64,000 bases of DNA from Archangium lansingense (GCF_026626635.1 NZ_JAPNKA010000001.1:2356001-2420000); one strand, 5' to 3'; numbered from the stretch's first letter, positions 9,417-18,678 are shown. The notes: generated from the sequence alone by a model not told the origin. Numbers and translations: made by a program.

Positions 9417-10757
9417 CTAGCTCGGCTGCACGACGTACGTGGAGGTGAGCTTGTCGTGGAGCGTCTGGCCGCGGCGGTCGAAGAGGGCCATCCAGAAGCC
9501 TGCGAGGAAGAGCCCGAAGGACAGGGTGGCCAGCATGGCGCGGACGATGGCGCGACCGGGCGCCGGGGCGAGCCCGTGGGTGTCCACGAGCCTCAGACCC
9601 AGCAGTCGCCGGCCCAGCGTGCGGCCATTCCAGAGGAAGGCGGACACGGCGCAGTAGACGAGCGAGAGCACCAGGAGGAGGGCGGCGCCGGGTAGCAGCA
9701 CGGACTGGAGGGCGCGGACCTGGGCGACGAAGGCGTCGATTCCAGAGAGGCCCGTCTGGGGCGCATGCACGCCGGCCACGGAGGAGGCGAGCATGAGGTA
9801 GAGCGCGGCCACGACGGCGATGGCGCCGGTGTCGATGGTGAGGGCCAGCAGCCGGCGCCAGAGCGAGGCCGGGCGCGCGTGGATCTCCGTCTCTTTGGAC
9901 GCCGAGCCCGTGAGCCTGGGCGCGGCCGTGGGCGTCGGGGCCGGAGCGGAAGGCGCCGGGCGCCGGGCGACCACTGGCGGCGGAGCGGCGGGCTCGGACT
10001 CCTCGACGTCGACTGGGAAGGACTCCTCCTCAATAGCGAGGTCCAGCGGCGCGGGAGCGGCGGCCTGCAAGGGAGGAAGATTCGGGAGGCCAGGGGCCTG
10101 CTGGAGCGGCGGCATCACGGGCAGGCCCGGAGAGGAAGCCTGCTGCGGAGCCGCGGTGGGGGCGGGCGCGTTCGGGACACCAAAGGCCGGAGTGGTCGCG
10201 CGCGGAGCCGGGGCCGCGACGCCAGGCAGGTTGAAGGAGGGGGCCTGAGGAGGCGCGGCCGGAGGACGAGGCGCGGCGGCCTGAGCGTGAGCCGGAGGCA
10301 CAGGAGCGGCAGGGGCCGGGGGCCGAGGCGCGGGAGCCGGAGGGCGGGGCGCGGCGGCCTGAGCGTGAGCCGGAGGCACCGGAGCGGCGGAGGCCGGGGG
10401 CCGAGGCGCGGGAGCGGGTGCCATCTGCTGAGCGGCCGGAGCCTGCGGGCGCGGGGGCATGACGGGCAGACCTGGAGCGCGAGGCGCGGGCTGGGCCGGA
10501 GCCTGCTGGCGCGAGGCCGCCGGGGTCATGCCGGGAGGCGTCGGGGCACGGGTGGTCATGCCGGGCGGTGTAGCCGCGGCGGCGGGAGAAATGGGAGGCA
10601 TCGCCGGCGCGTCGCGATCCGGGCGGCGGCGGTCGATCTGGATCTCCTTGTCCAGAAAACTCGGGACGGCCCGGGCCGCGGGCTGGGACGCGGCGACGCA
10701 GGTGGGGCAGTCCCCTACAGGCGGCAGCGAAGCTCCGCACTTCAGGCACTTGGACAA
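9417..10757 (-). CDS. RDD-family membrane protein with N-terminal zinc ribbon and proline/alanine linker
   Basis: 446 residues. The start is taken as TTG (10757) because GGGAGGAA stands five bases before it, and because translation then begins directly at a zinc ribbon (SKCLKCGASLPP...CPTC, two CxxC pairs). An upstream GTG/ATG start would add about 34 unconserved residues. Residues ~25-300 are low-complexity proline/alanine/glutamine sequence. The C-terminal ~150 residues are an RDD domain with LWRRLLALTIDTG, GRTLGRRLLGLRLVD and a closing DRRGQTLHDKLTSTYVV, containing about four membrane helices. RDD proteins are mostly uncharacterised, and some transport ions or compatible solutes. The cytoplasmic zinc ribbon plus long linker is a common myxobacterial arrangement. 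Function is unknown. Confidence 0.8.
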   Translation of the reverse strand: MSKCLKCGASLPPVGDCPTCVAASQPAARAVPSFLDKEIQIDRRRPDRDAPAMPPISPAAAATPPGMTTRAPTPPGMTPAASRQQAPAQPAPRAPGLPVMPPRPQAPAAQQMAPAPAPRPPASAAPVPPAHAQAAAPRPPAPAPRPPAPAAPVPPAHAQAAAPRPPAAPPQAPSFNLPGVAAPAPRATTPAFGVPNAPAPTAAPQQASSPGLPVMPPLQQAPGLPNLPPLQAAAPAPLDLAIEEESFPVDVEESEPAAPPPVVARRPAPSAPAPTPTAAPRLTGSASKETEIHARPASLWRRLLALTIDTGAIAVVAALYLMLASSVAGVHAPQTGLSGIDAFVAQVRALQSVLLPGAALLLVLSLVYCAVSAFLWNGRTLGRRLLGLRLVDTHGLAPAPGRAIVRAMLATLSFGLFLAGFWMALFDRRGQTLHDKLTSTYVVQPS

Positions 10758-10906
10758 CGGTTCCTCCCGGATGAAGAAGGCTGTAGCACCATGAAACGCC
10801 CTCCTCGCTCCGGGAGCAAGAAAACCGCCGGAAGCCGGGGTTCCCCGCCTGGTGACCATTGAAGTCCAGAGCGGGCCTGGAGATGGCCCGGGAGACCTCG
10901 CTGGCC

Positions 10907-11173
10907 TCAGGCGAAGCGCTTGTTCCGGGTGCCGACGATGATCCCGATGGACACCAGCGCCGCGACGATGATGGCCATCACGATGGCCAAGGGCTCCAAG
11001 CGGGTGGTGACGACCCCTGGGGTGAAGATGGAACTGAGGAGGGCGCCGACGACTCCGCCCAAAGCGCCGAGCAATGCGCTACCGATGAGTCCCACCGAGC
11101 GCGACGCCGGCAAGGCGATCCGCGCGAGGATGCCCACGATGAGTCCAATGAGCGCATAGGCGTAGATGGCCAT
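10907..11173 (-). CDS. GlsB/YeaQ/YmgE-family small membrane protein
   Basis: 88 residues from the ATG at 11173, preceded by GGGAG. Three hydrophobic segments with many glycines: IYAYALIGLIVGILARIA, a central GLIGSALLGALGGVVGALL, and a C-terminal LAIVMAIIVAALVSIGIIVG. This is the usual size and pattern of the transglycosylase-associated/GlsB family, whose members are stress-induced inner-membrane proteins of unknown biochemical role. It ends in a short basic tail. It stands alone, with more than 110 bp on either side. Confidence 0.82.
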   Translation of the reverse strand: MAIYAYALIGLIVGILARIALPASRSVGLIGSALLGALGGVVGALLSSIFTPGVVTTRLEPLAIVMAIIVAALVSIGIIVGTRNKRFA

Positions 11174-11287
11174 GAGAGCCGCTCCCTGTCTGGCACCTCG
11201 GGATGAGGGTGCCGTTGCCGAGGAAAAATAGGGATGGAGTGACGGGGTGGGCATGCGCGGCGCAGCGAGGGCCTGTCCTCCCGGCAC

Positions 11288-12022
11288 CTAGCCAAGCTCT
11301 CCATCCAGGAAGCCCATGACCGCAAGCGCGGCGAGGGCAGCTGTCTCGGTGCGGAGGATGCGGCGGCCGAGCGTGACAGGGCGAGCGCCGAGGGCCCGGA
11401 GCGCGGAGACCTCCTCGCGGGCCAGGCCGCCCTCGGGGCCCACCACCAGGGCCACGGGGGAGCCGGGAGCGCAGGATCGGAAGGCCTCGCTGAGCGGCAC
11501 GGCGGACTCCTCCTCATCGAGCACCAGCAGGGTGGTGCCGGGGGCGAGCGAGCGCGCCGCGTCCACGAGGGGGCGCGGAGGGTGGACGGTGGGCATGTCA
11601 TTGCGCCGGCACTGGCGGGCGGCTTCTTCGACAATCTTCGTCCAGCGGGTGGTGCGCTCCTCGGCGCGCTTGGGCTCGAGCTTCACCACGCTGCGGGCGG
11701 TGGCCACGGGGTGGAAGGCGGTGGCGCCCAGCTCGGTGCCCTTCTGCAGCACCAGCTCCAGCTTGTCGCCCTTGGGGAGCCCTTGGAGGATGTGCAGCGG
11801 CCGGGGCGGAGGGGTATGCCGGGCCTCGCCGAGCACCAGGCGCACCGAGTCCGCGTCCAGCGAAGCCACGCGGGCCTCGAAGGCGCGGCCTGCACCGTCG
11901 AAGACCTCGAGGGAGGAGCCCTCGACGAGCCGCAGGACGTGGACGAGGTAATGGCGCCGCTCGCCCGAGAGGGTCACCTCGGGGGGAGCGGGCTCGGGGA
12001 GCGGGACGAAGAGTCGGACCAC
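11288..12022 (-). CDS. rsmE: 16S rRNA (uracil-1498-N3)-methyltransferase RsmE
   Basis: 244 residues, the normal RsmE length. The start is the GTG at 12022 (VVRLFVPL), because an N-terminal PUA-like domain begins there and GGAGGA lies nine bases upstream. A longer frame reading back to 12226 would overlap the upstream gene with unrelated sequence. The C-terminal half is a SPOUT (trefoil-knot) SAM-dependent methyltransferase with VGPEGGLAREEV and LGRRILRTETAALAAL, both diagnostic of RsmE. The enzyme methylates N3 of U1498 in 16S rRNA of the assembled 30S subunit. It follows the endonuclease-fold gene by 46 bp on the same strand. Confidence 0.93.
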   Translation of the reverse strand: MVRLFVPLPEPAPPEVTLSGERRHYLVHVLRLVEGSSLEVFDGAGRAFEARVASLDADSVRLVLGEARHTPPPRPLHILQGLPKGDKLELVLQKGTELGATAFHPVATARSVVKLEPKRAEERTTRWTKIVEEAARQCRRNDMPTVHPPRPLVDAARSLAPGTTLLVLDEEESAVPLSEAFRSCAPGSPVALVVGPEGGLAREEVSALRALGARPVTLGRRILRTETAALAALAVMGFLDGELG

Positions 12023-12068
12023 GGGTGGGCTGTCCTCCAGGAGGGTGGGCCCTTTTACCAGGGCTGGC

Positions 12069-13310
12069 TCAGTGGCGGAGGCCGCGCAGCTCGAAGTCGG
12101 CGACGGAGGGCAGGTGGTCGGACGCCTCGGTGGCGTGGTCCACCTCCAGCAGCAAGGGCACGAGCTGGCGGGAGGCGAAGAAGGTATCGAAGCGCTTGCC
12201 GGTGGCGGGCACCACGCCGCGGCCATCGGGCAGCGAGTTGAGGGTGGACATGTCGGCCACGTCCTGGAGCCGCAGCCATTGCTCCGAGTTCTTCGGGTAG
12301 GTGCCGGCGACGAGCAGCTCGCGGGCCTCGTTCGGGTTCATGTGGGAGCCGTCCGGCATGCGCACGCGCAGCTCGTGGGCGCGGCGGAGCGGGTCGGGCA
12401 GCTCGTGCTCGAGGGCATGGAGGGCGCGGCGCACGCGCACGTCGCCGATGTTTCCCACGCCCCAGTCGCCCACGCTGGGGTGCACGTCGCCGTAGCGCGA
12501 CTCGTAGTCCTTCACCGTCTCGGTGGGCTCGTGCTTGCGGATGGGGTTGGGCATCAGCGAGTAGTGGTGCTTGACGTTGATGTTGGCGTTGAAGTCGCCC
12601 AGCGCGATGGAGGGCACGCCATCGCGGGCATGCAGGGTGGCCTGGAGCTGCCAGAGCTGGCCAGCGTTGATGCCGCTGTCTCCCAGCGTGTGGTGCACGT
12701 TGTAGAGGGCCACGGGCATGCCGAACACGTCGAGGAGCGAGAAGAGCGCGCCCCGGTCCTCATCCAGCTCGCCGACGAAGCCCTGGCGCGAGATGGCGGC
12801 AGTGCGGGCGTCCTCGGGGAAGGCATAGGTGTAGTGCACGGCCTCGAGGATGGGGTGGCGGCTGAGGATGGCCTTGCCGTTGATGACGGGCCCGGCCACA
12901 TCCCGGCCCTGGTAGACGAGGTGGAAGCCGTAGTCGCGTGCGAGCTCCACCGCGGTGGGCTGGCTGGCCTCCTGGAGCGCGATGACGTCCGGCATCCGGC
13001 CGAGCTCCTCCAACGAGGCGAAGTAACGCTCCAGCAGTTCCCGGCGCTCGCCGCCCAGGAGGATGTTGTACGTCATCACGCGGAGCATGTGGTCGCGAGG
13101 CGAGCGCGGCTGGGGGTGGTGCACCAGCAGCGTGGTTCCCGTCCCGAGCCGGCGCGGACCGTCAGCCACCGGCAGCGACTCGAAGCCCTGGAAGACCTGG
13201 GTGGGCTCGTGGTGCGGCAGGTGCTGAGGCGGTGCGGCGGGGACTCCTTCGATGATGCTCCTCCCGAAGGGGAGACGATCCAGTAATCGCGAGAGGGCCT
13301 GTCCTGGCAT
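12069..13310 (-). CDS. Endonuclease/exonuclease/phosphatase-superfamily protein
   Basis: 413 residues. The domain begins near residue 75 with MLRVMTYNILLGG and contains VIALQEA (metal-binding Glu), LYNVHHTL, ALGDFNANI, and a closing SDHLPSVADFEL (catalytic Asp-His). These are the hallmarks of the DNase I/exonuclease III/inositol phosphatase fold, and all catalytic positions are present. The N-terminal ~70 residues lack a clear signal peptide, so the protein is probably cytoplasmic. The substrate could be a phosphodiester, a phospholipid or a nucleic acid and cannot be deduced. It lies 46 bp upstream of rsmE. Confidence 0.85.
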   Translation of the reverse strand: MPGQALSRLLDRLPFGRSIIEGVPAAPPQHLPHHEPTQVFQGFESLPVADGPRRLGTGTTLLVHHPQPRSPRDHMLRVMTYNILLGGERRELLERYFASLEELGRMPDVIALQEASQPTAVELARDYGFHLVYQGRDVAGPVINGKAILSRHPILEAVHYTYAFPEDARTAAISRQGFVGELDEDRGALFSLLDVFGMPVALYNVHHTLGDSGINAGQLWQLQATLHARDGVPSIALGDFNANINVKHHYSLMPNPIRKHEPTETVKDYESRYGDVHPSVGDWGVGNIGDVRVRRALHALEHELPDPLRRAHELRVRMPDGSHMNPNEARELLVAGTYPKNSEQWLRLQDVADMSTLNSLPDGRGVVPATGKRFDTFFASRQLVPLLLEVDHATEASDHLPSVADFELRGLRH

Positions 13311-13330
13311 GGGTCTCTACTGTTTGCGCA

Positions 13331-13585
13331 TTACCCGCCCTGCACGCGACCACTGGGAGCTTCGTCGCTCTCCGTGCCAGCGTCCTCGGAGCCGCCTGCT
13401 CCCTCGGCCGACAGACCGGGAGGCGTGTTGGTGGGGTCGGACCCGTAGCCCTCTCGCTGGTCCGAGAACGTGCGCCGCTCATCGGGGACACCGCGTCCGG
13501 AGGTGTCGGTGAGGCCGCGGGACTGGGTGACGGCGTCCGTGTAGCCCCCGCCGGGGGGCGTGGTCTTGCTGAACTTGCCTGCCAT
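13331..13585 (-). CDS. Small hydrophilic protein of unknown function
   Basis: 84 residues from the ATG at 13585, with AGGAG seven bases upstream. It is rich in glycine, serine, threonine and acidic residues (TPPGGGYTDAVTQSRG, DERRTFSDQREGYGSD), has no hydrophobic segment and is probably disordered. I do not recognise a family. It ends 20 bp before the endonuclease-fold gene on the same strand, so the two may be co-transcribed. The good ribosome binding site supports it being real. Confidence 0.6.
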   Translation of the reverse strand: MAGKFSKTTPPGGGYTDAVTQSRGLTDTSGRGVPDERRTFSDQREGYGSDPTNTPPGLSAEGAGGSEDAGTESDEAPSGRVQGG

Positions 13586-13742
13586 GGTGGGCTCCTGACG
13601 GAAGGTGGTGTGCCTTCCATCAATGTCGGGCGCCCGGTGGCACCCGCCAACCCAGCAATCCGCCCTCGGGGGAGGGGAGGCAGGCGAGCGAGCCATTGGG
13701 AGCGAGGCAAAGCGGCGGCACACCTGCTATGCGCAGCGCGAC

Positions 13743-14744
13743 ATGTCCTCTCTTCTCATCGAATCGACGCGCTCCGGCTTCGTCGAGTCCGTGCACCACG
13801 TATCGGTGGCGGTGGTGGACCCGCATGGCGAGCTGGTGGCGTGGGCGGGGGACCCGGAGCGGGTCTCCATGTGGCGCTCGGCGGCGAAGGCCTTCCAGGC
13901 GCTGCCATTGGTGAGGGACGGAGCAGCGGACCGCTTTGGCTTCGGCCCGCGGGAATTGGCGCTCGCCTGTGCCTCGCACTCGAGCGAGCCGGTGCACCGT
14001 GAGGTGTGTGCGGGGATGTTGAGGGCGACGGGGTGTGAGGAGTCGCAGCTCGCCTGTGGACCGCACCCGCCGCTGTCGCAGGCCGTGGCGGACGAGGCGA
14101 TGCGCATGGGGACACCCATCACCCCGAAGTGGAGCAACTGCTCGGGAAAGCACGCGGGGATGCTGGCGCTGGCGAAGCACCACGGCTGGCACACCGAGGG
14201 CTACGAGCGTTCGGGGCACCCGGTGCAGGCGCGCATCCTGGAGGAGGTGGCGCACTGGACGGGGCTGTCGGCGGACGCGCTGTTGCAGGCGGTGGATGGG
14301 TGCACGGCGGTGTGCTTCGGACTGCCGCTGCGGGCGATGGCGATGGCGTACGCACGTTTCGGCGTGTCGGAGCTGGAGGCGGCGAGGCGGCTGCGCGAGG
14401 CGATGTGGGCGCACCCGGAGCTGGTGGCGGGCACGGGCCGGCTGTGCACGGAGCTGATGGCGGCGGGGCGGGGGGTGGTGCTGGCGAAGGTAGGGGCTGA
14501 GGGTATCTACAGCGCGGCGGTGCCGGCGCTGGGGCTGGGAATCGCGTTGAAGGTGGAGGATGGGGATATGAGGTGCTCGCCGCCGGCGCTGTTGGAGGTG
14601 CTGCGGCAGGTATTCGAGCGATACGAGCGGCGGGTGTCGGTGCCGATGGAGGGGTTGGGGCCTCACGTGGAGCCGCTGCTGCGCAACACCCGGGGAGTGG
14701 TGACGGGCAGCTTGCGCGCGGTGGGGCGGCTGCGGTTCTCATGA
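13743..14744 (+). CDS. Type II-family (Rhizobium-type) L-asparaginase
   Basis: 333 residues from the ATG at 13743 (MSSLLIESTRSGFVES). It belongs to the Asparaginase_II family typified by the Rhizobium etli enzyme, not to the E. coli AnsA/AnsB fold. Diagnostic motifs are RSAAKAFQALPL (S46 and K49, the SxxK catalytic pair), CASHSSE, and NCSGKHAGM starting at N132. It has no signal peptide, so it is predicted to be cytoplasmic, hydrolysing asparagine to aspartate and ammonia. An ATG for the next gene overlaps its stop codon, although I prefer a later start there. No amino-acid transporter is adjacent. Confidence 0.9.
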   Translation: MSSLLIESTRSGFVESVHHVSVAVVDPHGELVAWAGDPERVSMWRSAAKAFQALPLVRDGAADRFGFGPRELALACASHSSEPVHREVCAGMLRATGCEESQLACGPHPPLSQAVADEAMRMGTPITPKWSNCSGKHAGMLALAKHHGWHTEGYERSGHPVQARILEEVAHWTGLSADALLQAVDGCTAVCFGLPLRAMAMAYARFGVSELEAARRLREAMWAHPELVAGTGRLCTELMAAGRGVVLAKVGAEGIYSAAVPALGLGIALKVEDGDMRCSPPALLEVLRQVFERYERRVSVPMEGLGPHVEPLLRNTRGVVTGSLRAVGRLRFS

Positions 14745-14761
14745 TGGGCAAGGAGGCCACC

Positions 14762-16081
14762 ATGGCGCGCCGCGCGAGTGACAACAGCACAGTGGCTCGG
14801 TTCGAGATAGCCCGGGCCAACCAGGAGCGGGTGTTGGCGGAGAGCGCGCTGCGCGGCGAGCGCGTGGTGTCGCTGGTTCGCATCGCGCTGGTGGTGCTGG
14901 TGGCGCTGAGCCAGGCGGTCATCGCGCGAGTGTCGGGCGAGCTGCTGCCGAAGGATCCGCCTCGGCTGGCGGCCATGCTGATCTACACGGTGTTCGCGAT
15001 CGTCGTCGCGCTGGTCCTGCACCGCCAGACGCCGAACCCGCGCCGGGCAATGTGGATGCCGGTGAACTCCACGCTGATGGACTGTGGCTTCTTCGGCTTC
15101 ATGGCCTGGCGGATCATCTCCATCACCGGGGACTTCACCCCGCAGATGCTGGCGGCGAGTTGCGCGGTGGTGATTGCCTTCTCGGTGGCGCGCTACAGCT
15201 GGCTGCACGCGGTGATGTCCACGGGGATGGCCTCGGTGACGTTCGTGCTGGTGAGCTGGAAGGCGGGAGACTTCTCCTTCTCGAAGGTGAGCTTCGTGCT
15301 GGGCTGTTACATCGCGCTGGGGCTGCTCATCGGGTGGACGAACACGGCGGTGGGCAGCATGTTCCTGGGGCTGCGGAGGCGCGACAACCTCTCGCGTTTC
15401 CTGCCTCGGCAGGTGGTGGAGCGGGTGCTGCAGACGGGGGACGGGACGCTGGAGCCGGTGCAGCGGGAGGTGACGATCCTCTTCAGCGACATCCGGGACT
15501 TCACGACGCTGAGCGAGTCCTTGCCGCCGAGGGCGGTGCTAGGGCTGCTGGACGACTACTTCGGGCACATGGGACAGATCGTGATGGGGCACGGGGGCAT
15601 CGTGAACAAGTTCCTGGGGGACGGGATGCTGGCGTGCTGGGGAGTGCCGGACGGGGACGCGAATCACGCGGCGCACGCGATGCAGGCGGCGCTCGACATG
15701 CGCAAGAAGCTGGAGGAGCTCAACGCGTGGAGGGTGCAGCAGGGTGAGCCGGCGCTGCGGATTGGCATCGGGCTGCATACGGGGGTGGTGGCGGCGGGGA
15801 TGCTGGGCGGGGCCGAGCAGCACGAATACACGGTGATTGGGGACGCGGTGAACCTGGCCTCGCGGGTGGAGGGACTGACGAAGGCGTTGGGGGTGGACAT
15901 CCTGGTGAGCGAGAGCACCTGGAGGGCAGGGGAGGGCCGGTTCCAGGGGGCGCGGATGTCCGAGGAGCGGGTGAAGGGGAGGAAAGAGGCGGTAGTGGTC
16001 TACTCGCTCAAGGGCCGGGCGCCTGCGGCGAACACGGAGCCCGAACCGAGGATGCAGAGGGCCGCCGCCCCCTCCCCCTGA
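14762..16081 (+). CDS. Membrane-bound class III adenylate/guanylate cyclase
   Basis: 439 residues. The start is the ATG at 14762 because AAGGAGG lies seven bases before it; in-frame ATGs at 14741/14744 overlap the asparaginase stop and are alternatives. The N-terminal half has about six membrane helices (residues ~35-215). The C-terminal catalytic domain has both metal-binding aspartates, D243 in FSDIRDF and D287 in FLGDGM, and the ribose/transition-state stretch YTVIGDAVNLASRVE. It should therefore be an active nucleotidyl cyclase producing cAMP or cGMP. There is no HAMP, PAS or CHASE domain; the membrane part itself is the likely sensor. It is probably co-transcribed with the asparaginase gene (17-bp gap). 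Confidence 0.9.
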   Translation: MARRASDNSTVARFEIARANQERVLAESALRGERVVSLVRIALVVLVALSQAVIARVSGELLPKDPPRLAAMLIYTVFAIVVALVLHRQTPNPRRAMWMPVNSTLMDCGFFGFMAWRIISITGDFTPQMLAASCAVVIAFSVARYSWLHAVMSTGMASVTFVLVSWKAGDFSFSKVSFVLGCYIALGLLIGWTNTAVGSMFLGLRRRDNLSRFLPRQVVERVLQTGDGTLEPVQREVTILFSDIRDFTTLSESLPPRAVLGLLDDYFGHMGQIVMGHGGIVNKFLGDGMLACWGVPDGDANHAAHAMQAALDMRKKLEELNAWRVQQGEPALRIGIGLHTGVVAAGMLGGAEQHEYTVIGDAVNLASRVEGLTKALGVDILVSESTWRAGEGRFQGARMSEERVKGRKEAVVVYSLKGRAPAANTEPEPRMQRAAAPSP

Positions 16082-16128
16082 CTCACCTGGAACGAGTGCC
16101 AGCGAATCCGCTCCATCCAGGTGTGAGT
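16081..16128 (+). terminator. Weak hairpin after the cyclase gene
   Basis: ACTCACCTGG at 16081-16090 can pair with CCAGGTGTGAGT at 16117-16128 with a two-base bulge across a 26-base loop. A short T-run follows at 16137. It lies immediately after the cyclase stop codon and between convergent genes, so a terminator role is plausible but weakly supported. Confidence 0.3.
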
Positions 16129-16196
16129 GGCGATGATTTTGATGAGTCGTCTTTGTCAGGCATTGGAGGCCAACATCAGACAACCCCTCGAGTCCA

Positions 16197-16685
16197 TCAC
16201 CTGGCCGTCTGCGGAGCCGCCTGGATCTGGGGAGCGATCTTGTAGTCACCCGTGAGGAGGGCGACGAAGAACAGGGGTCCGACGAGGGCGTGGACGAGGT
16301 TGGTGAGGAAGGAAGGAGACTTCTTCTCCCAGACGGCGTGGCCGGCGAGCTGGACGAGCCAGCCGCCGATGGCGATGGCGATGACGACTCCGGTGGGCAG
16401 GAGGCGGCCGAGGGGGATGCAGAGGGCCGTGGCGACGGAGACGATGAGTCCCAGCTTCGCATCGGCGCGCAGGAACCAGATGGAAGTGAGCACCCAGGCC
16501 ACGAAGGCGAGGGTGAGCGAGCCACCGGGGAGGAAGGGAACAGGGACCAGCCGCACCCAGTCCAGCATGGCGACGATGTGCAGGACGATGAGGGGAATGG
16601 CGAGCTTGTGCGTGAGCCGGTTGGTGGGGTGCTGGTGGGCGGAGATGTACTCGTCGAAGAGGGCCTGAGTTTGTGGTTTCAGCAT
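16197..16685 (-). CDS. Mpo1-like (DUF962) membrane protein
   Basis: 162 residues with four hydrophobic segments. The start region FDEYISAHQHPTNRLTHKLA and the later GWLVQLAGHAVWEKKSPSF match the Mpo1/YGL010w family, in which conserved histidines bind iron. In yeast, Mpo1 is a dioxygenase acting in alpha-oxidation of 2-hydroxy fatty acids. The histidines HQHP, THK and GH are all present, so the protein may be catalytic, but no bacterial substrate is implied by the neighbours. It is 45 bp downstream of prmA on the same strand and may share its transcript. Confidence 0.8.
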   Translation of the reverse strand: MLKPQTQALFDEYISAHQHPTNRLTHKLAIPLIVLHIVAMLDWVRLVPVPFLPGGSLTLAFVAWVLTSIWFLRADAKLGLIVSVATALCIPLGRLLPTGVVIAIAIGGWLVQLAGHAVWEKKSPSFLTNLVHALVGPLFFVALLTGDYKIAPQIQAAPQTAR

Positions 16686-16730
16686 GTGGGGACTCTAACC
16701 CTCCTCGGACTGAATGATAGGCAACCCGCG

Positions 16731-17603
16731 TTACTTCGCGCGGTGGAAGTCCAGCCGCACCCACTCGCCCTGCTGGGCGCCCGGCTCCGGCACCAGGCCG
16801 AGGTTCACGTACGCCGCCTCCACCTCGTCCTTCTGGTGCGCGAGCACGCCCGCCATCAGCAGCTTGTCCTTCACCTTGGGGGCGATCAGCGGCGCCAGCT
16901 CGATGAGGGTGTTGGCGAGGATGTTGGCCACCACCAACTCGAAGGTACCCTCCACCGCCGTCAGCTCCTTGCCCGACAGCTCCACGTCCGGCGTGCCGTT
17001 GTCCACGGCGTTCTCCCTCGCCAGCTCCACCGACACCGGATCGTTGTCCGTGCCCACCACCCGCCCGGCGCCCAGCTTCTTGGCGGCGATCGCCAACACG
17101 CCCGTACCCGTGCCTACATCCAGCACACTCGCCCCCGGATGGGTGCTCATGTATTCATCCACCGCACCCAGACACAGCGAGGTGGTGGGATGGTCGCCGG
17201 TGCCGAAGGCCATCTTCGGCTCGATGACGAGGCGCACCTTGTCGGCCGGGGCGTTCTGCGCTTCCCAGGGCGGGCCCACCCACAGCCGACCCACCTGCAC
17301 GGACTTGATGTGGGCCTTCCAGGCGTTGCTCCAGTCCTGCTGCTGCTCCTCGGCCAGCTGCATCCGCGCCGAGGGGTGGGCTTCGGCGAGCGCCTCTCGT
17401 GCCTGCTCGGCCGTGTCCGCGTCCTCGAAGTAGGCCACGAGGATGGACTCGCCCGCCACGGGCGCCCGTACTCCCGGCATGGTGGGACCCTCTCGGTCCC
17501 GTACTTCCAGTCCCATGGCGCCCATCTCGTGCAGCAGGTCCTGCGCGCTCTCCGACTCTGTTTCCGGCAGATCCACCGTGAGTGTCTGGTACGTCCCCGT
17601 CAT
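16731..17603 (-). CDS. prmA: Ribosomal protein L11 methyltransferase PrmA
   Basis: 290 residues, the normal PrmA length. An N-terminal ferredoxin-like substrate-binding domain (residues 1-~95) is followed by a Rossmann methyltransferase domain. That domain has VLDVGTGTGVLAIAAKKLGA (SAM motif I), a downstream GTDNDPVSVELARENA, and VANILANTLIELA as the family's N-I/L-A catalytic segment. AFGTGDHPTTSLCL is the characteristic PrmA motif ahead of the SAM site. It trimethylates ribosomal protein L11. The gene is divergent from the minor pilin operon. Confidence 0.93.
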   Translation of the reverse strand: MTGTYQTLTVDLPETESESAQDLLHEMGAMGLEVRDREGPTMPGVRAPVAGESILVAYFEDADTAEQAREALAEAHPSARMQLAEEQQQDWSNAWKAHIKSVQVGRLWVGPPWEAQNAPADKVRLVIEPKMAFGTGDHPTTSLCLGAVDEYMSTHPGASVLDVGTGTGVLAIAAKKLGAGRVVGTDNDPVSVELARENAVDNGTPDVELSGKELTAVEGTFELVVANILANTLIELAPLIAPKVKDKLLMAGVLAHQKDEVEAAYVNLGLVPEPGAQQGEWVRLDFHRAK

Positions 17604-17874
17604 ATGGCCCTTCTCGCGTCTGGCGTTGCTTTCCCGAAGATGCCGGGATGCCTGCAGCGGGGAAAGAAATTTCCGAGGCAGCGTGTCTGCTCCGCCGCTC
17701 GTCCCGCGGGGGAGCCGAGGATGCGATGATCCCTCAACGGAATTTGCGGTAAGCTGCTACGCCAAGGGCCATGTAGTGGCCTTGAAGCGTGGCCTCGAAG
17801 TTCAGCCTTTTTTGTGCGCCCGGTGTTCGGATGGTGAGTGGTTCTGCTCGGGGGCGCCGGACGATGGATTCCCT

Positions 17875-18678
17875 ATGAAGCGAACCCGCCGCAATTCCGG
17901 TTTCTCCCTCGTCGAGATGGCGACTGTCGTGGGCATCGTCGCCATCCTCGCCGCGCTCGCCTACGCCGCGCTGGAGGTGTTGCCGCAGCGCACCCGGCTG
18001 ACGGGTGGTGCGCTCGAGTTCGCCGCGGTCATCTCGAGTGCCCGCTCACACGCGTATGGCCGCAACCAGCGCGTGGCGGTGCTGCTCAACGCGGACGTGG
18101 AGTCGGCGGGCAAGCCCATCCGTTACTGGGTGCTGGTGGACAAGTGGTCCAACCTGGCCGCGGCGATGAAGGCCAAGCCCAACTGGAGCGCCCTGGAGGA
18201 TCTGCTGCCCGGGACTCCCGCGCCTCCGGGGTCGGAGTTCCCGCTGTTCGACTCGGGCAACTTCAATCCCTCGGTGCGGGTGGTGCCCCAGGGGTTCGCC
18301 CACGCGGTGGGCCGGGTGGCGCACAAGGGGTGCACCGCGGCGATGGGGGACCGGATCGGCCTGGCGCAGGGACAGCCCAAGGTGCGCTCCGACATCTTCC
18401 CGCCGCCCTTCTGCTTTGTCCCCAGCGAGAAGGGGTGCACCTTCTGCAAGGAAGACGGCATCAGCGCGGCGTTCCGCGGCGCCATCTTCTTCGAGCCGGA
18501 TGGTGGGGTGTGGTTCGCGGATTCCGAGGGCAAGCCGGCCGACGTCGATGGCGACACCATCCCGGAGGGCGCCGCCTCGATCACTTTCCTCCCGGTGGGC
18601 GGCGGTGGTCTGCAGAGCGCGCAGGCCATCGTCATCACCAACACCGGTCTCGTGCGGACCTTCTCGGCTGCGAGGTGA
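17875..18678 (+). CDS. Type IV minor pilin, FimU/GspH-like
   Basis: 267 residues from the ATG at 17875. It has a class III signal with a short basic leader (KRTRRNSG) before FSLVEMATVVGIVAILAALAY, so PilD would cleave after the glycine; E5 of the mature protein is present. A GspH/FimT-type globular domain follows, with several cysteines and a FFEPDGGVWF strand. It is first in a five-gene cluster with PilV, PilW, PilX and PilY1, which together prime pilus assembly and form the tip. The ribosome binding site is poor. A longer frame extends upstream but reads through non-pilin sequence. Family identity is clear; FimU as opposed to GspH is inferred from position. Confidence 0.87.
   Translation: MKRTRRNSGFSLVEMATVVGIVAILAALAYAALEVLPQRTRLTGGALEFAAVISSARSHAYGRNQRVAVLLNADVESAGKPIRYWVLVDKWSNLAAAMKAKPNWSALEDLLPGTPAPPGSEFPLFDSGNFNPSVRVVPQGFAHAVGRVAHKGCTAAMGDRIGLAQGQPKVRSDIFPPPFCFVPSEKGCTFCKEDGISAAFRGAIFFEPDGGVWFADSEGKPADVDGDTIPEGAASITFLPVGGGGLQSAQAIVITNTGLVRTFSAAR

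Noticed and set aside
12023-12226. Longer N-terminus for rsmE
   Set aside because: The extra residues are proline/serine-rich and overlap the coding region of the upstream gene; the GTG at 12022 has a good ribosome binding site and starts at the conserved domain.
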